Assembly (NCBI GenBank): GCA_024180945.1
Contig: JAKSGN010000036.1
Span: forward strand, 558,001 to 622,000
Direction: 5' to 3'
DNA from: Macrophomina tecta
Lineage: Eukaryota > Ascomycota > Dothideomycetes > Botryosphaeriales > Botryosphaeriaceae
DNA: 64,000 nt
Part shown: piece after piece, positions 56,122 through 64,000 of the stretch
Numbering within the stretch: position 1 is the stretch's first letter
Layout: the number at the start of each line of letters is the position of its first letter
Notes under the pieces: generated by a model
What the model was told of the DNA's origin: nothing
The model's input: only the letters and a program-made list of their open reading frames with translations
The model's database searches: none
Made by a program: the position numbers and the translations under genes

Positions 56122-56142
56122 AAAAAAAAAAAAAAAAAAAAA
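56122..56142. repeat. Poly-A tract (21 A)
   Basis: Homopolymer about 90 bp after the transporter stop codon. No target-site duplication or retroposon body was seen beside it. Confidence 0.9.
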
Positions 56143-57460
56143 GATTATTTTACCTGTACAGCTAAACTGCATATCTACTATGACTTGTAAACGCATAATA
56201 AATACCCTGCATTTAAAGCTCTGCACCTGGCGGTCAATTGCCCCAGGTTTTCCATTGTGGATGCTAGGACAAGAAGCCCCGGCCTCAGACTTTGCACGAT
56301 GCAATTCTCTGATTGATTTCCGGCTTAATATGCAGTCGCAGTGAAGGAGAAAGGAGGTAATGATACCCTTGCCCTATGGGTTACTGTTCTTGTTCTTTTC
56401 CAATGTTCGTTGGGCCTGCAGCTACGTTGCCTTGACATGTTAGTAGTCCGAGTTGTTGGTTCTCGCGGCTGGCCCTGTTGCTTGGGTTGCTCGATGCTGC
56501 TCGTTCCTCCCTGAAGAGGCCTCCAATAGCCGGTGACTATGCATCATTTTGATCTTAGAGAGATTATAAGTGATCATAGTCCTTCTGTGCCGTAGTACGA
56601 ATTCGAGATAGCGAGTGCGGATGGCCATCCGTAGAGGATGGAATGTGAAACCCCATGCGGAACCCGACCAACCGCTGCGCGGTCCGGTAGCTTCCAAGTG
56701 ACTGATGACCTATATCGCGTCCCTGGGCCCCCAACCCACGTTTCGACGCTTAGTAGGCGCCGTGATGCACCAGAAATGCTCCTAACGGCAGTATAGTCAA
56801 GCTGGCCTGTAACACTGAGCGGTTGGCATTCATTTACGAAAAACTGTCGCCGGCCATGGAGAGTAGATGCAGTCATCCAGGCGCAACTGTCATCGGTTCT
56901 GTCGAACATTTGCGTCCGGATGGGTGCTTCCACTTCCCATGCATGTTGTTCGCCGCATGGGACATATCCTCAACATCTCCGCGCAGTAGGAGCATCTAGC
57001 GCGTTCATGCTAGATATCGGAAGCACAAAAATTTACGGTAATAAAAAGAAGCAAAAGAAACAAAAATACCATCTTTATGGTCGATGCCGGACAATGACTT
57101 TTCTATGGCGGTGATGAATGAGAAAGACAGTGAGCAGTGTCACACCGCCGCACGGCGCAAATCGATCTGATTCTCCGAAGTCCGATCCCGAACGGCGTCG
57201 GAACTGCTAAATTTGGGAGGTCAACCGGCACTCCGCGTCGGAAAAAGCAGGGTAGGGCTCGGAGGGCGGAACCCAACAATTCGAAGAAAACATCTCATGT
57301 CAGCCTCGCAGAAAGTCCAATGCCTATGACTGCGTATGACATGCAAGATCGCGATGGGAAACCATTGCTAGTTTTTTTTCTTTTAAATCCGCAAGACGAA
57401 CGCAGCAATCTCCATTGCAAGAAAAGACGAAGAAACACGGTAACGCGTACACGACAGAAG

Positions 57461-57487
57461 TGCTTGCCTGCTTGCCTGCTTGCCTAC
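57461..57487. repeat. Short tandem repeat of CTTGCCTG
   Basis: About three copies of the 8-base unit in the spacer 3' of LAT1. Confidence 0.8.
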
Positions 57488-57749
57488 ATGATTCATACAA
57501 AGGAGAAATTGAAAAGAAGTCTAGAACTCAAGGTTTTGAAGAGAAGAAATACGTTTGAGGGGATATAGTGTTTCTTCCTTGCAAACCAACCCCAATGCAC
57601 GACGAGTTAGTGGAACTGGGATGCATTTACACAAAACTTACCCAAGAGCCACAACACCACCTTCTTCTTGAAAACACCACTCCCATCTTTGCTGCTCCCT
57701 GAATTCTCCCTGCTCCCTTCTGTTTCATTTCCTGCACCTGCAAGTCCAT

Positions 57750-59389
57750 TTATAGCAGAAGCTCGAGAGGGTTCTCGACGACCTTCTTCAGCGCCTTCAT
57801 GAACTCACCACCAACGGCACCATCAACGACCCTGTGGTCGAAGGAGCCGGTCAGGCAAATCTGGTCATCCCACTCAACACCAGTGCCATCCTCGGTCTCA
57901 ACAGGGACTGCGACCTTCTTGGTGGTGCCAACGGCAACAATGGCAGCCTGGGGGCTGTTGATGATCGAGGTGAAGCGGTCAATGGCATCGTTCATGCCCA
58001 TGTTAGAGATGGTGAAAGTGCCGCCCTGGTACTCCTCAGGCTTGAGCTTGTTCTCCTTGGCGCGCTTGCCAAGGTCCTTGACCTGAGCGGAAATGGACTG
58101 CAGGCCGAGACCAGTGACGTTCTTCACGATGGGAGTGATCAGGCCAGTGGCGGTGGCAACCGCAACCGAAATGTCGACGTTGTTGTGCTGGCGGATGACG
58201 GACTGGCCGTTCTCCTCAATCCAAGAAGCGTTCACAATCGGGACCTGCTTAAGAGCGACGGAGCAGGCCTTGATGAGGAAGTCGTTGACCGAAAGCCTGT
58301 ACGCGCCGTCGGCCGAGGCGTTCAGGGCGGTGCGGAGCTTGAGCAGCTTGCTGACGGAAACGGTGGACGAAACGAAGTAGTGGGCGTTCTCGTGGAGGGA
58401 CTGGGTCATGCGGGTAGCAATGACCTTGCGCATGCCACTGGCGGGAGTGTCGTGGTAGGAGGCAGCGGTGGCTGTGCCAGCCGGGGCCGAAGACTGGAAC
58501 TTCTCGATGTCGGCCAAGGTGATACGGCCGGCGGGGCCGGTGCCCTTGACCTGGCTAATCGGCACGCCCTTCTCGAGCGCGAGCTTCTTCGCGGCGGGAG
58601 AGATGATAGGCTCGCGGTCGAGGACGGTCTGAAGGCGAGCACCGGTGGACTCGGACTCCACGGCGGCGGGAGCCTGCTGCTTCGGAGCCTCAGACGCGGC
58701 GGGAGCCTCCTTCTTGGGCTCCTCCGTAGCGGGAGCGGCAGCGCCCTTGTCACCACCAGCATCCTCGGCAGTGAAATCAGCGAAGGCTGAGACGTCCTCA
58801 CCCTCCTCGACCATGACGGCAATGGGCTGTTGTCCTGTCAATCCATACTCTTCGTGTTCTTGGTGTGGCCGGGATTGTGCTTACGCTGCCGACGGCGACG
58901 TCCTTGGAGCCGGAGTCCTTCAGGATCTTAGCAATAACACCCTCCTCCTGGAACTCAAAGTCCATCTGCGCCTTGTCCGTCTCGATCTCGACGAGAACCT
59001 CACCAGGAGTGATGGAGTCGCCGGGCTTCTTCTGCCATGCGCCGATGTTGCCCGCAGTCATAGTCGGCGACAGTGCGGGCATGCTCACGACCGTGTGCGG
59101 GGGGAAAGCTGGCGGAAAATCATGTTAGCACTCGTCTCTTGCGCATTGAGCGCAGTCAAGGCGGCGGAACCAACATTTGGATGCATAGTAGCGGGCGAGA
59201 GCTGAGATAGCGGGCGCCGATCGTCTGCGGCGCGGAAAAGCCGACGGTAAGCAAATCTTCGGCGGCATTGAGAGGCATTGGCACGACTTACGCAGAGAAC
59301 AATGGCGACCTCTGCAGAGTACGCAGACCAGCAGCGGCGCGCAGGCCCGACTGGGCGGAGCTGCGAGAAAGAACGGCGGCGGCGGACAT
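57750..59389 (-). CDS. LAT1: Dihydrolipoamide acetyltransferase, E2 of mitochondrial pyruvate dehydrogenase
   Basis: Exons are 59389-59292, 59224-59175, 59108-58885 and 58826-57750; 482 residues. Exons 1-2 encode a mitochondrial presequence ([20 protein letters not shown], ending ARYYASKS). The lipoyl domain (about 54-130) has the lipoylated lysine in [11 protein letters not shown] (K95). An Ala/Pro/Glu linker follows, then the peripheral subunit-binding domain [20 protein letters not shown]...GRITLADIE, and the acetyltransferase domain with the active-site [10 protein letters not shown] (H455, D459) and closing ENPLELLL. It transfers acetyl groups from E1 to CoA in the core of the pyruvate dehydrogenase complex. 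The acceptor of intron 3 was set at GACAACAG, which restores [17 protein letters not shown]. Divergent from SEC7. Confidence 0.97.
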
Positions 59390-59869
59390 GTTGGCGGCGC
59401 GGGCGGGTGGTGGTGGGCGGGCTGTCTGCTCGGAGTGGAGGCTGTGGCGGGCGCAAAAGCAGCGGGCAACAAGTAGGAGGGAGGAGCAGCCCCGGAGCCG
59501 TGTGACCCTGTGGAATCTGGGGGGTTGGAGGGATGAAGTGAAGAGTGGTGGAGGATGTCGCCGTCTTCGAGCTCAACAGCTTTACTTTTCGCTGGGGCTT
59601 TCCGAACGGGCGGCCACGGCGTTTCGGAGGAAGCCACCAGCCGCGCCGGGCGCGCCAAGCCTTTGTCGCTGAGGGCCGCGAGCCCTGCGAGCCCTGGGCT
59701 GCGCGTATAGGGACAGCTTACATCACTAGCCTACCAGGCACGTTGCACTCTGGCCCTCCCAGCTCCAAATAATTGATGCCACCGCCGCCGCGTCTGCCCG
59801 AGCACCCACCCCCCGCGATGCGCTGAGCCCTGTCTCTGCGACTGCACCCCGCCCCCCGAATTGGACACC
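59390..59869. promoter_or_regulatory. Divergent promoter, LAT1 / SEC7
   Basis: 480 bp between start codons. GC-rich, no obvious TATA box; frames open on both strands reflect composition. Confidence 0.45.
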
Positions 59870-62800
59870 ATGGCCGACAACGAGCCGCCGAGGGACGGCC
59901 AGATAGCCCCGTCAGACGAGCACAGGGAGGAGCAGCAAGCTCCCAACCGCGAGGATCCCGAGCACGGCGAGCCCGCTCAGCCAGATGCAGCTGATTCCTC
60001 GCATTCAGCGCCCACGCAAAGCCCTGACGCAGCAGAGGAACCGGGCGAGAAGAAAGAGCTCGAGGATACAGAGCACGAGGCCCCCACAGAAGCGCATGCG
60101 CCGGTCGCGGAGCCTGCTGAAGATGACACGCACGAAAATGAGCCCCAATCACCACGAACAGAGCAGCCTGTGCCGCCGACGATATCGCTGCCAGAAGATC
60201 ATAGCGAACCCAGTGATCAGCAAGACCGCCCGCCAACCGAGTCCTCCGACCATGTCGTGCCGCCGTCGCCGTCCGCCCGCCTGCGCACTGATTCCCAATC
60301 GACAGCAGCAACGAATGCGACCGCTCGGACAACAACCCGCAGCTCATTGGTGTTTGTGGTGACGGCGCTGGAAACAATCGCCGCCTCGAAGGATGCGCGG
60401 AGGACCAAGAAACTGGCGGATACAGCTCAGAAGGCGCTGTCGGCCATCAAGGGAGACGGTGACCCGGCAAGCATCGACCCGGAAATCCTGTTTGAGCCGC
60501 TGCAGTTGGCCACCGAGGCAAACACTGTCCAAGTCGTCACTGCCGCTCTCGATTGCATCGGCAAGCTCATCAGCTATTCTTACTTCTCCTACCCCTCTGA
60601 GCAGCCCGCCGGCTCCCCGGAACAGCCAGCCCTCATCGACCGCGCCATCGACACAATATGTGACTGTTTCCAGATGGATGCAACACATGCGGATATCGAG
60701 TTGCAAATTCTCAAGTCTCTCCTCTCCGCTATATTGAACGACAAAATAGTCGTGCATGGCGCTGGTCTGCTGAAGGCTGTCAGGCAGACCTACAACATTT
60801 TCCTACACTCAAAATCGAGCAATAACCAGCAAGTTGCCCAGGGTGCGTTGACCCAAATGGTCGGAACGGTCTTCGAGCGAGTAAAGTCAAGGTTACGCGT
60901 AAAGGAAGCAAGGATCAATCTTTCCAAGTCATCCCTGCAAAAAAATAGTTCTGGCGACGTATCGCCGGAAGGAGGTGACATGGGAGGGGTGGAAGCCAGC
61001 GGGGATGATGATCGGGAAGGAGATGCCTCTGAAAACGCTTCGGATATGCCGGTCGAGAAAGATGAGAGCGCCAAAATCACCCTTCAGAGCTTCGAGAACC
61101 GCAAGAGTTTCGATGACGCGAGGATTGCAGACAATGCGCCAACGCTCGTCACGAGAAACAAAACTCGTCGTGCGCCGTCTCGTGCAAACACTCTTCAATC
61201 CTCGGATGGCCAAGAAAGCACGGATCCCACCGAGGAAGAGGAGGAAGATGAGATCTACGTCAAGGATGCGTATCTGGTGTTCCGCGCCATGTGCCGTCTC
61301 AGTACCAAGGCCGTTCCACTGGAGGAGGCTCAAAATGTCCGCTCTCAAAGCATGCGGTCGAAACTCTTGTCGCTCCACATAATTCACACCATTCTCCACA
61401 ATAACGTTGCTGTTTTCGTTTCCCCCTATGCCACTATCAGGAGCAGTAACACAGCCGAGCCTACAACCTTTGTACAGGCCATCAAGCAATATCTCTGCCT
61501 CAGCTTGAGTCGCAACGGAGCTAGCTCGTTGAAGCAAGTTTTCGAGATTAGCTGCGAGATTTTTTGGCTCATGCTCCACCAGCTGCGGGTGATGCTGAAA
61601 AAGGAGATTGAGGTGTTTATGAAGGAAATTTACCTGGCTATTCTGGAGAAGCGTAGCGCACCTACCTTCCAAAAGCAGTACATTCTCCAGATTCTCCACC
61701 GGCTTGGAGGCGATCCTAGGGCGCTTGTCGAAATTTATCTCAACTATGACTGCGACAGGACAGCATTGGATAACCACTTCCAGAAGATCGTAGAGCACCT
61801 TTCAAGGATTTCAAGCACGCCAGTTGCAATCACAGCTCAGCAACAACAGGCATATCAGGAGTACCACGCGAAGCAGCAAGCGCTGAGTCCCACAGATTGG
61901 CAGGCTCGCGCGACTCTTCCGCCTTCGCTTACAACACTGTCGATACAACCTGGGAATGAGGCGGACCAGGGGTTCCCGCCCGAGTATTCTCTGAAGCAAG
62001 AGTCTCTGGGAGCCCTGGTCGAGATCCTCCGCTCACTCGTCAACTGGTCACAGCAAAGTCTTTCAGACGCTGCCGCCGTTAGTGAAAATCTCACAAGATC
62101 ATCCCACGAAGACAACCGCGACTCTATCGACACTCGGGCAAACCTTACAGCCTCCCCAGCTATCGACTCTCCCAATGGACCTGGCACCCCTGTTCCTGAA
62201 GACGACCCGAGCCAGCTGGAGAAAGCTAAGCAACGTAAGACGGCATTGAATCAAGCCATCCGTCAATTCAACTACAAACCCAAAAAAGGAATGAAACTTC
62301 TGCTCAAAGATGGATTTATCCCCTCTGACTCTCCTGAGGACATCGCAAGGTTTCTCTTGTCCAATGATCAGATCGATAAGAAGGCCCTTGGCGAATATCT
62401 CGGAGAAGGCGACGAGGAGAACGTAAAGATCATGCACGCTTTTGTCGATTTAATGGATTTCAATAGGACGAGGTTCGTCGATGCTCTCCGGCGCTTCCTT
62501 CAGAGCTTCCGTCTTCCAGGAGAGGCGCAGAAGATTGATCGCTTCATGCTCAAGTTTGCTGAACGATACATGACTGGAAACCCGAGTGCCTTCGCGAACG
62601 CAGATACTGCTTATGTCCTGGCGTACTCCGTGATTATGCTGAACACTGATCAGCATAGCTCGAAACTGAAGGGCGCCCGGATGACACCCGAAGATTTCAT
62701 CAAGAACAACCGAGGCATCAACGATAATGCAGACCTTCCGGATGAGTACCTCAGGGGTATCTTCGAGGAGATTGCCAAGAATGAAATCGTACTCGACACG

Positions 62801-64000
62801 GAACGGGAAACCGCGGCAAACCTAGGTCAACTTCCGCAGCCTAACCAGGGCGGAGGCCTTGGTAACCTTGGACAGGCATTCGCCAACGTCGGCAGAGATC
62901 TGCAGCGAGAAGCTTACATTCAAGCTTCCGAGCAAATGGCGAACAGAACTGAGCAGCTGTACAAGAGCCTTCTCAGAGCGCAGCGACGCGGCCCGTCTCG
63001 GTTCCCCGTCTCAAAGTTCATTCCGGCATCATCGTTCAAACACGTCGGTCCCATGTTCCACGTCACCTGGATGCCCTTCCTCACAGCTCTCTCTGGTCCT
63101 GCCCAAGACACACACAATCTCGAAACGATCAAGCTGTGCATGGAAGGCCAAAAGCTCGCAATTCGGATTGCTTGTCTATTTGATCTAGAAGATCCTCGCC
63201 AAGCCTTCGTCGCCTCCCTGTCTCGTTTTACGAACCTCTACAACTTGAGTGAGATGAAGGCTAAGAATATTGAGGCATTGTACGCCCTACTTGATGTGGC
63301 TCAGCACGAAGGCGACCGTCTCAAGGAATCTTGGCGGGACATTCTCACCAATATCAGTCAGTTGGACCGATTCCAATTGATTTCCGCGGGCATCGAAGAT
63401 ACCGCTGTGCCGGACCTGATGCGCAGTAACTCTCAATCCTCTAAGGCCTCATCGACACCATCAAGAAGGTCTCTGCAGGTGCCAAACAAGAATAGGCCAA
63501 GGTCAGGTACTTCAAACCTCTACCAGTCCGAGGCAGCTGCAGAAAGTCGGTCGGCAGACATGGTCCGCGCGGTTGACAGGATTTTCACAAACACTGCCAA
63601 TCTCTCAGGAGAAGCAATAGTCCAGTTTGTGAGAGCCTTGACTCAAGTCAGTTGGCAGGAAATCCAGTCTTCTGGTCAAAGCGAATCGCCTCGCACCTAC
63701 AGCCTTCAGAAGCTAGTAGAAATCTCGAGTTACAACATGAACCGTGTGCGTTTCGAGTGGACCAACATCTGGCAAATCCTTGGCGAGCATTTTAATCAAG
63801 TCGGCTGCCACACAAACACTAACGTCGTTTTCTTCGCTCTGAACTCACTACGCCAGCTGTCCATGAAATTCATGGAGATCGGAGAGCTGCCAGGTTTCAA
63901 GTTCCAGAAGGATTTCTTGAAGCCCTTTGAGCACATCATGAAGAACACCAGCGTCGTTCCGGTTAAGGATATGGTCTTAAGGTGTCTGATTCAAATGATC
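59870..64000 (+). CDS. SEC7: Sec7/BIG-type Arf guanine-nucleotide exchange factor, C-terminus beyond window
   Basis: An uninterrupted frame from the ATG at 59870 to the right edge gives 1377 residues so far; 1800-2000 in total would be usual. The N-terminus is disordered and acidic (about 1-150). Next come the DCB and HUS armadillo domains (VKDAYLVFRAMCRLSTKAVP near 465, and KQVFEISCEIFWLMLHQLRV in the HUS region). The Sec7 catalytic domain starts at KTALNQAIRQFNYKPKKGMK (about 790) and contains the glutamic finger in FRLPGEAQKIDRFM (Glu885) and YSVIMLNTDQHSSKLKGARM. HDS-region helices follow (TNLYNLSEMKAKNIEALYAL; FFALNSLRQLSMKFMEIGEL). It activates Arf1 at the trans-Golgi, driving vesicle formation. 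No intron was seen, which is notable for such a long fungal coding region. Confidence 0.95.
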   Translation, partial: MADNEPPRDGQIAPSDEHREEQQAPNREDPEHGEPAQPDAADSSHSAPTQSPDAAEEPGEKKELEDTEHEAPTEAHAPVAEPAEDDTHENEPQSPRTEQPVPPTISLPEDHSEPSDQQDRPPTESSDHVVPPSPSARLRTDSQSTAATNATARTTTRSSLVFVVTALETIAASKDARRTKKLADTAQKALSAIKGDGDPASIDPEILFEPLQLATEANTVQVVTAALDCIGKLISYSYFSYPSEQPAGSPEQPALIDRAIDTICDCFQMDATHADIELQILKSLLSAILNDKIVVHGAGLLKAVRQTYNIFLHSKSSNNQQVAQGALTQMVGTVFERVKSRLRVKEARINLSKSSLQKNSSGDVSPEGGDMGGVEASGDDDREGDASENASDMPVEKDESAKITLQSFENRKSFDDARIADNAPTLVTRNKTRRAPSRANTLQSSDGQESTDPTEEEEEDEIYVKDAYLVFRAMCRLSTKAVPLEEAQNVRSQSMRSKLLSLHIIHTILHNNVAVFVSPYATIRSSNTAEPTTFVQAIKQYLCLSLSRNGASSLKQVFEISCEIFWLMLHQLRVMLKKEIEVFMKEIYLAILEKRSAPTFQKQYILQILHRLGGDPRALVEIYLNYDCDRTALDNHFQKIVEHLSRISSTPVAITAQQQQAYQEYHAKQQALSPTDWQARATLPPSLTTLSIQPGNEADQGFPPEYSLKQESLGALVEILRSLVNWSQQSLSDAAAVSENLTRSSHEDNRDSIDTRANLTASPAIDSPNGPGTPVPEDDPSQLEKAKQRKTALNQAIRQFNYKPKKGMKLLLKDGFIPSDSPEDIARFLLSNDQIDKKALGEYLGEGDEENVKIMHAFVDLMDFNRTRFVDALRRFLQSFRLPGEAQKIDRFMLKFAERYMTGNPSAFANADTAYVLAYSVIMLNTDQHSSKLKGARMTPEDFIKNNRGINDNADLPDEYLRGIFEEIAKNEIVLDTERETAANLGQLPQPNQGGGLGNLGQAFANVGRDLQREAYIQASEQMANRTEQLYKSLLRAQRRGPSRFPVSKFIPASSFKHVGPMFHVTWMPFLTALSGPAQDTHNLETIKLCMEGQKLAIRIACLFDLEDPRQAFVASLSRFTNLYNLSEMKAKNIEALYALLDVAQHEGDRLKESWRDILTNISQLDRFQLISAGIEDTAVPDLMRSNSQSSKASSTPSRRSLQVPNKNRPRSGTSNLYQSEAAAESRSADMVRAVDRIFTNTANLSGEAIVQFVRALTQVSWQEIQSSGQSESPRTYSLQKLVEISSYNMNRVRFEWTNIWQILGEHFNQVGCHTNTNVVFFALNSLRQLSMKFMEIGELPGFKFQKDFLKPFEHIMKNTSVVPVKDMVLRCLIQMI

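Larger units (their letters stand above)
56034..57749. other. Convergent spacer of 1.7 kb
   Basis: Lies between the stops of the transporter and LAT1. It holds an A21 run at 56122-56142 and a short repeat of CTTGCCTG near 57461-57487. Open frames (for example 57137-57568) are Lys/Arg-rich and unlike proteins. No RNA gene was recognised. Confidence 0.5.

Noticed and set aside
56122..56142. Poly-A tract considered as a retroposon tail
   Set aside because: No preceding element body and no target-site duplication.
57137..57568. 143-codon Lys/Arg-rich frame
   Set aside because: Composition follows local A/G-rich DNA; no domain or signal.

Overview
The window looks like nuclear DNA of a filamentous ascomycete (Pezizomycotina, plausibly Dothideomycetes, though the sequence alone does not settle the class). 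Evidence: protein-coding genes on both strands with short introns (mostly 48-112 nt, GTRNGT donors, CTRAC-like branch sites, CAG/TAG acceptors), no operons, and families typical of such fungi: a two-LIM RhoGAP, Stu1/CLASP, a Baeyer-Villiger monooxygenase, a Dal5-type transporter and a decayed pseudokinase of the heterokaryon-incompatibility type. I rebuilt the exon structures by hand; intron phases close in every multi-exon gene listed except the secreted repeat protein.

Layout. 1-2393 (-): 5' part of a multi-KH RNA-binding protein that runs off the left edge. 5035-7524 (-): a large disordered protein of unknown function. 8328-9272 (+): SDT1/PHM8-type HAD pyrimidine 5'-nucleotidase. 9542-10357 (-): plant-basic-secretory-protein-like metallopeptidase. 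10898-14525 (+): STU1/CLASP. 14.5-18.6 kb: a long gene-poor spacer with homopolymer and CT tracts. 18639-22565 (+): LIM-LIM-coiled-coil-RhoGAP. 23666-24700 (-): coiled-coil membrane protein. 25-26.5 kb: doubtful small genes. 26731-27858 (-): APH-fold kinase. 28910-30349 (+): CENP-L/Fta1-like kinetochore protein. 30881-32244 (-) and 32570-35837 (+): IDH2 and SEC5, divergent.

36-51 kb is an accessory-looking stretch: a decayed pseudokinase, an AT-rich RIP-like patch, a cupin, a Baeyer-Villiger monooxygenase, a membrane-anchored unknown protein, a decayed lipase/ankyrin gene, a cytochrome P450 and a SIRT5-type sirtuin, then 2 kb of spacer. 51-56 kb holds a small secreted tandem-repeat protein with an apparent frameshift, and a divergent M20 amidohydrolase/Dal5-family transporter pair that may form an uptake-and-hydrolysis module for a nitrogen compound. 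57.7-64 kb holds divergent LAT1 (pyruvate dehydrogenase E2) and SEC7 (Arf-GEF, running off the right edge).

Most of the window is housekeeping: cytoskeleton and polarity (CLASP, RhoGAP, SEC5, SEC7), kinetochore, and mitochondrial carbon metabolism (IDH2, LAT1, possibly the sirtuin). I see no clear previously undescribed system. The best leads are the frameshifted secreted repeat protein, the gene remnants, the 34-nt CLASP intron, the retention-prone terminal introns of SEC5 and the monooxygenase, and the M20/transporter pair. I recognised no tRNA, rRNA, CRISPR array or intact transposon.
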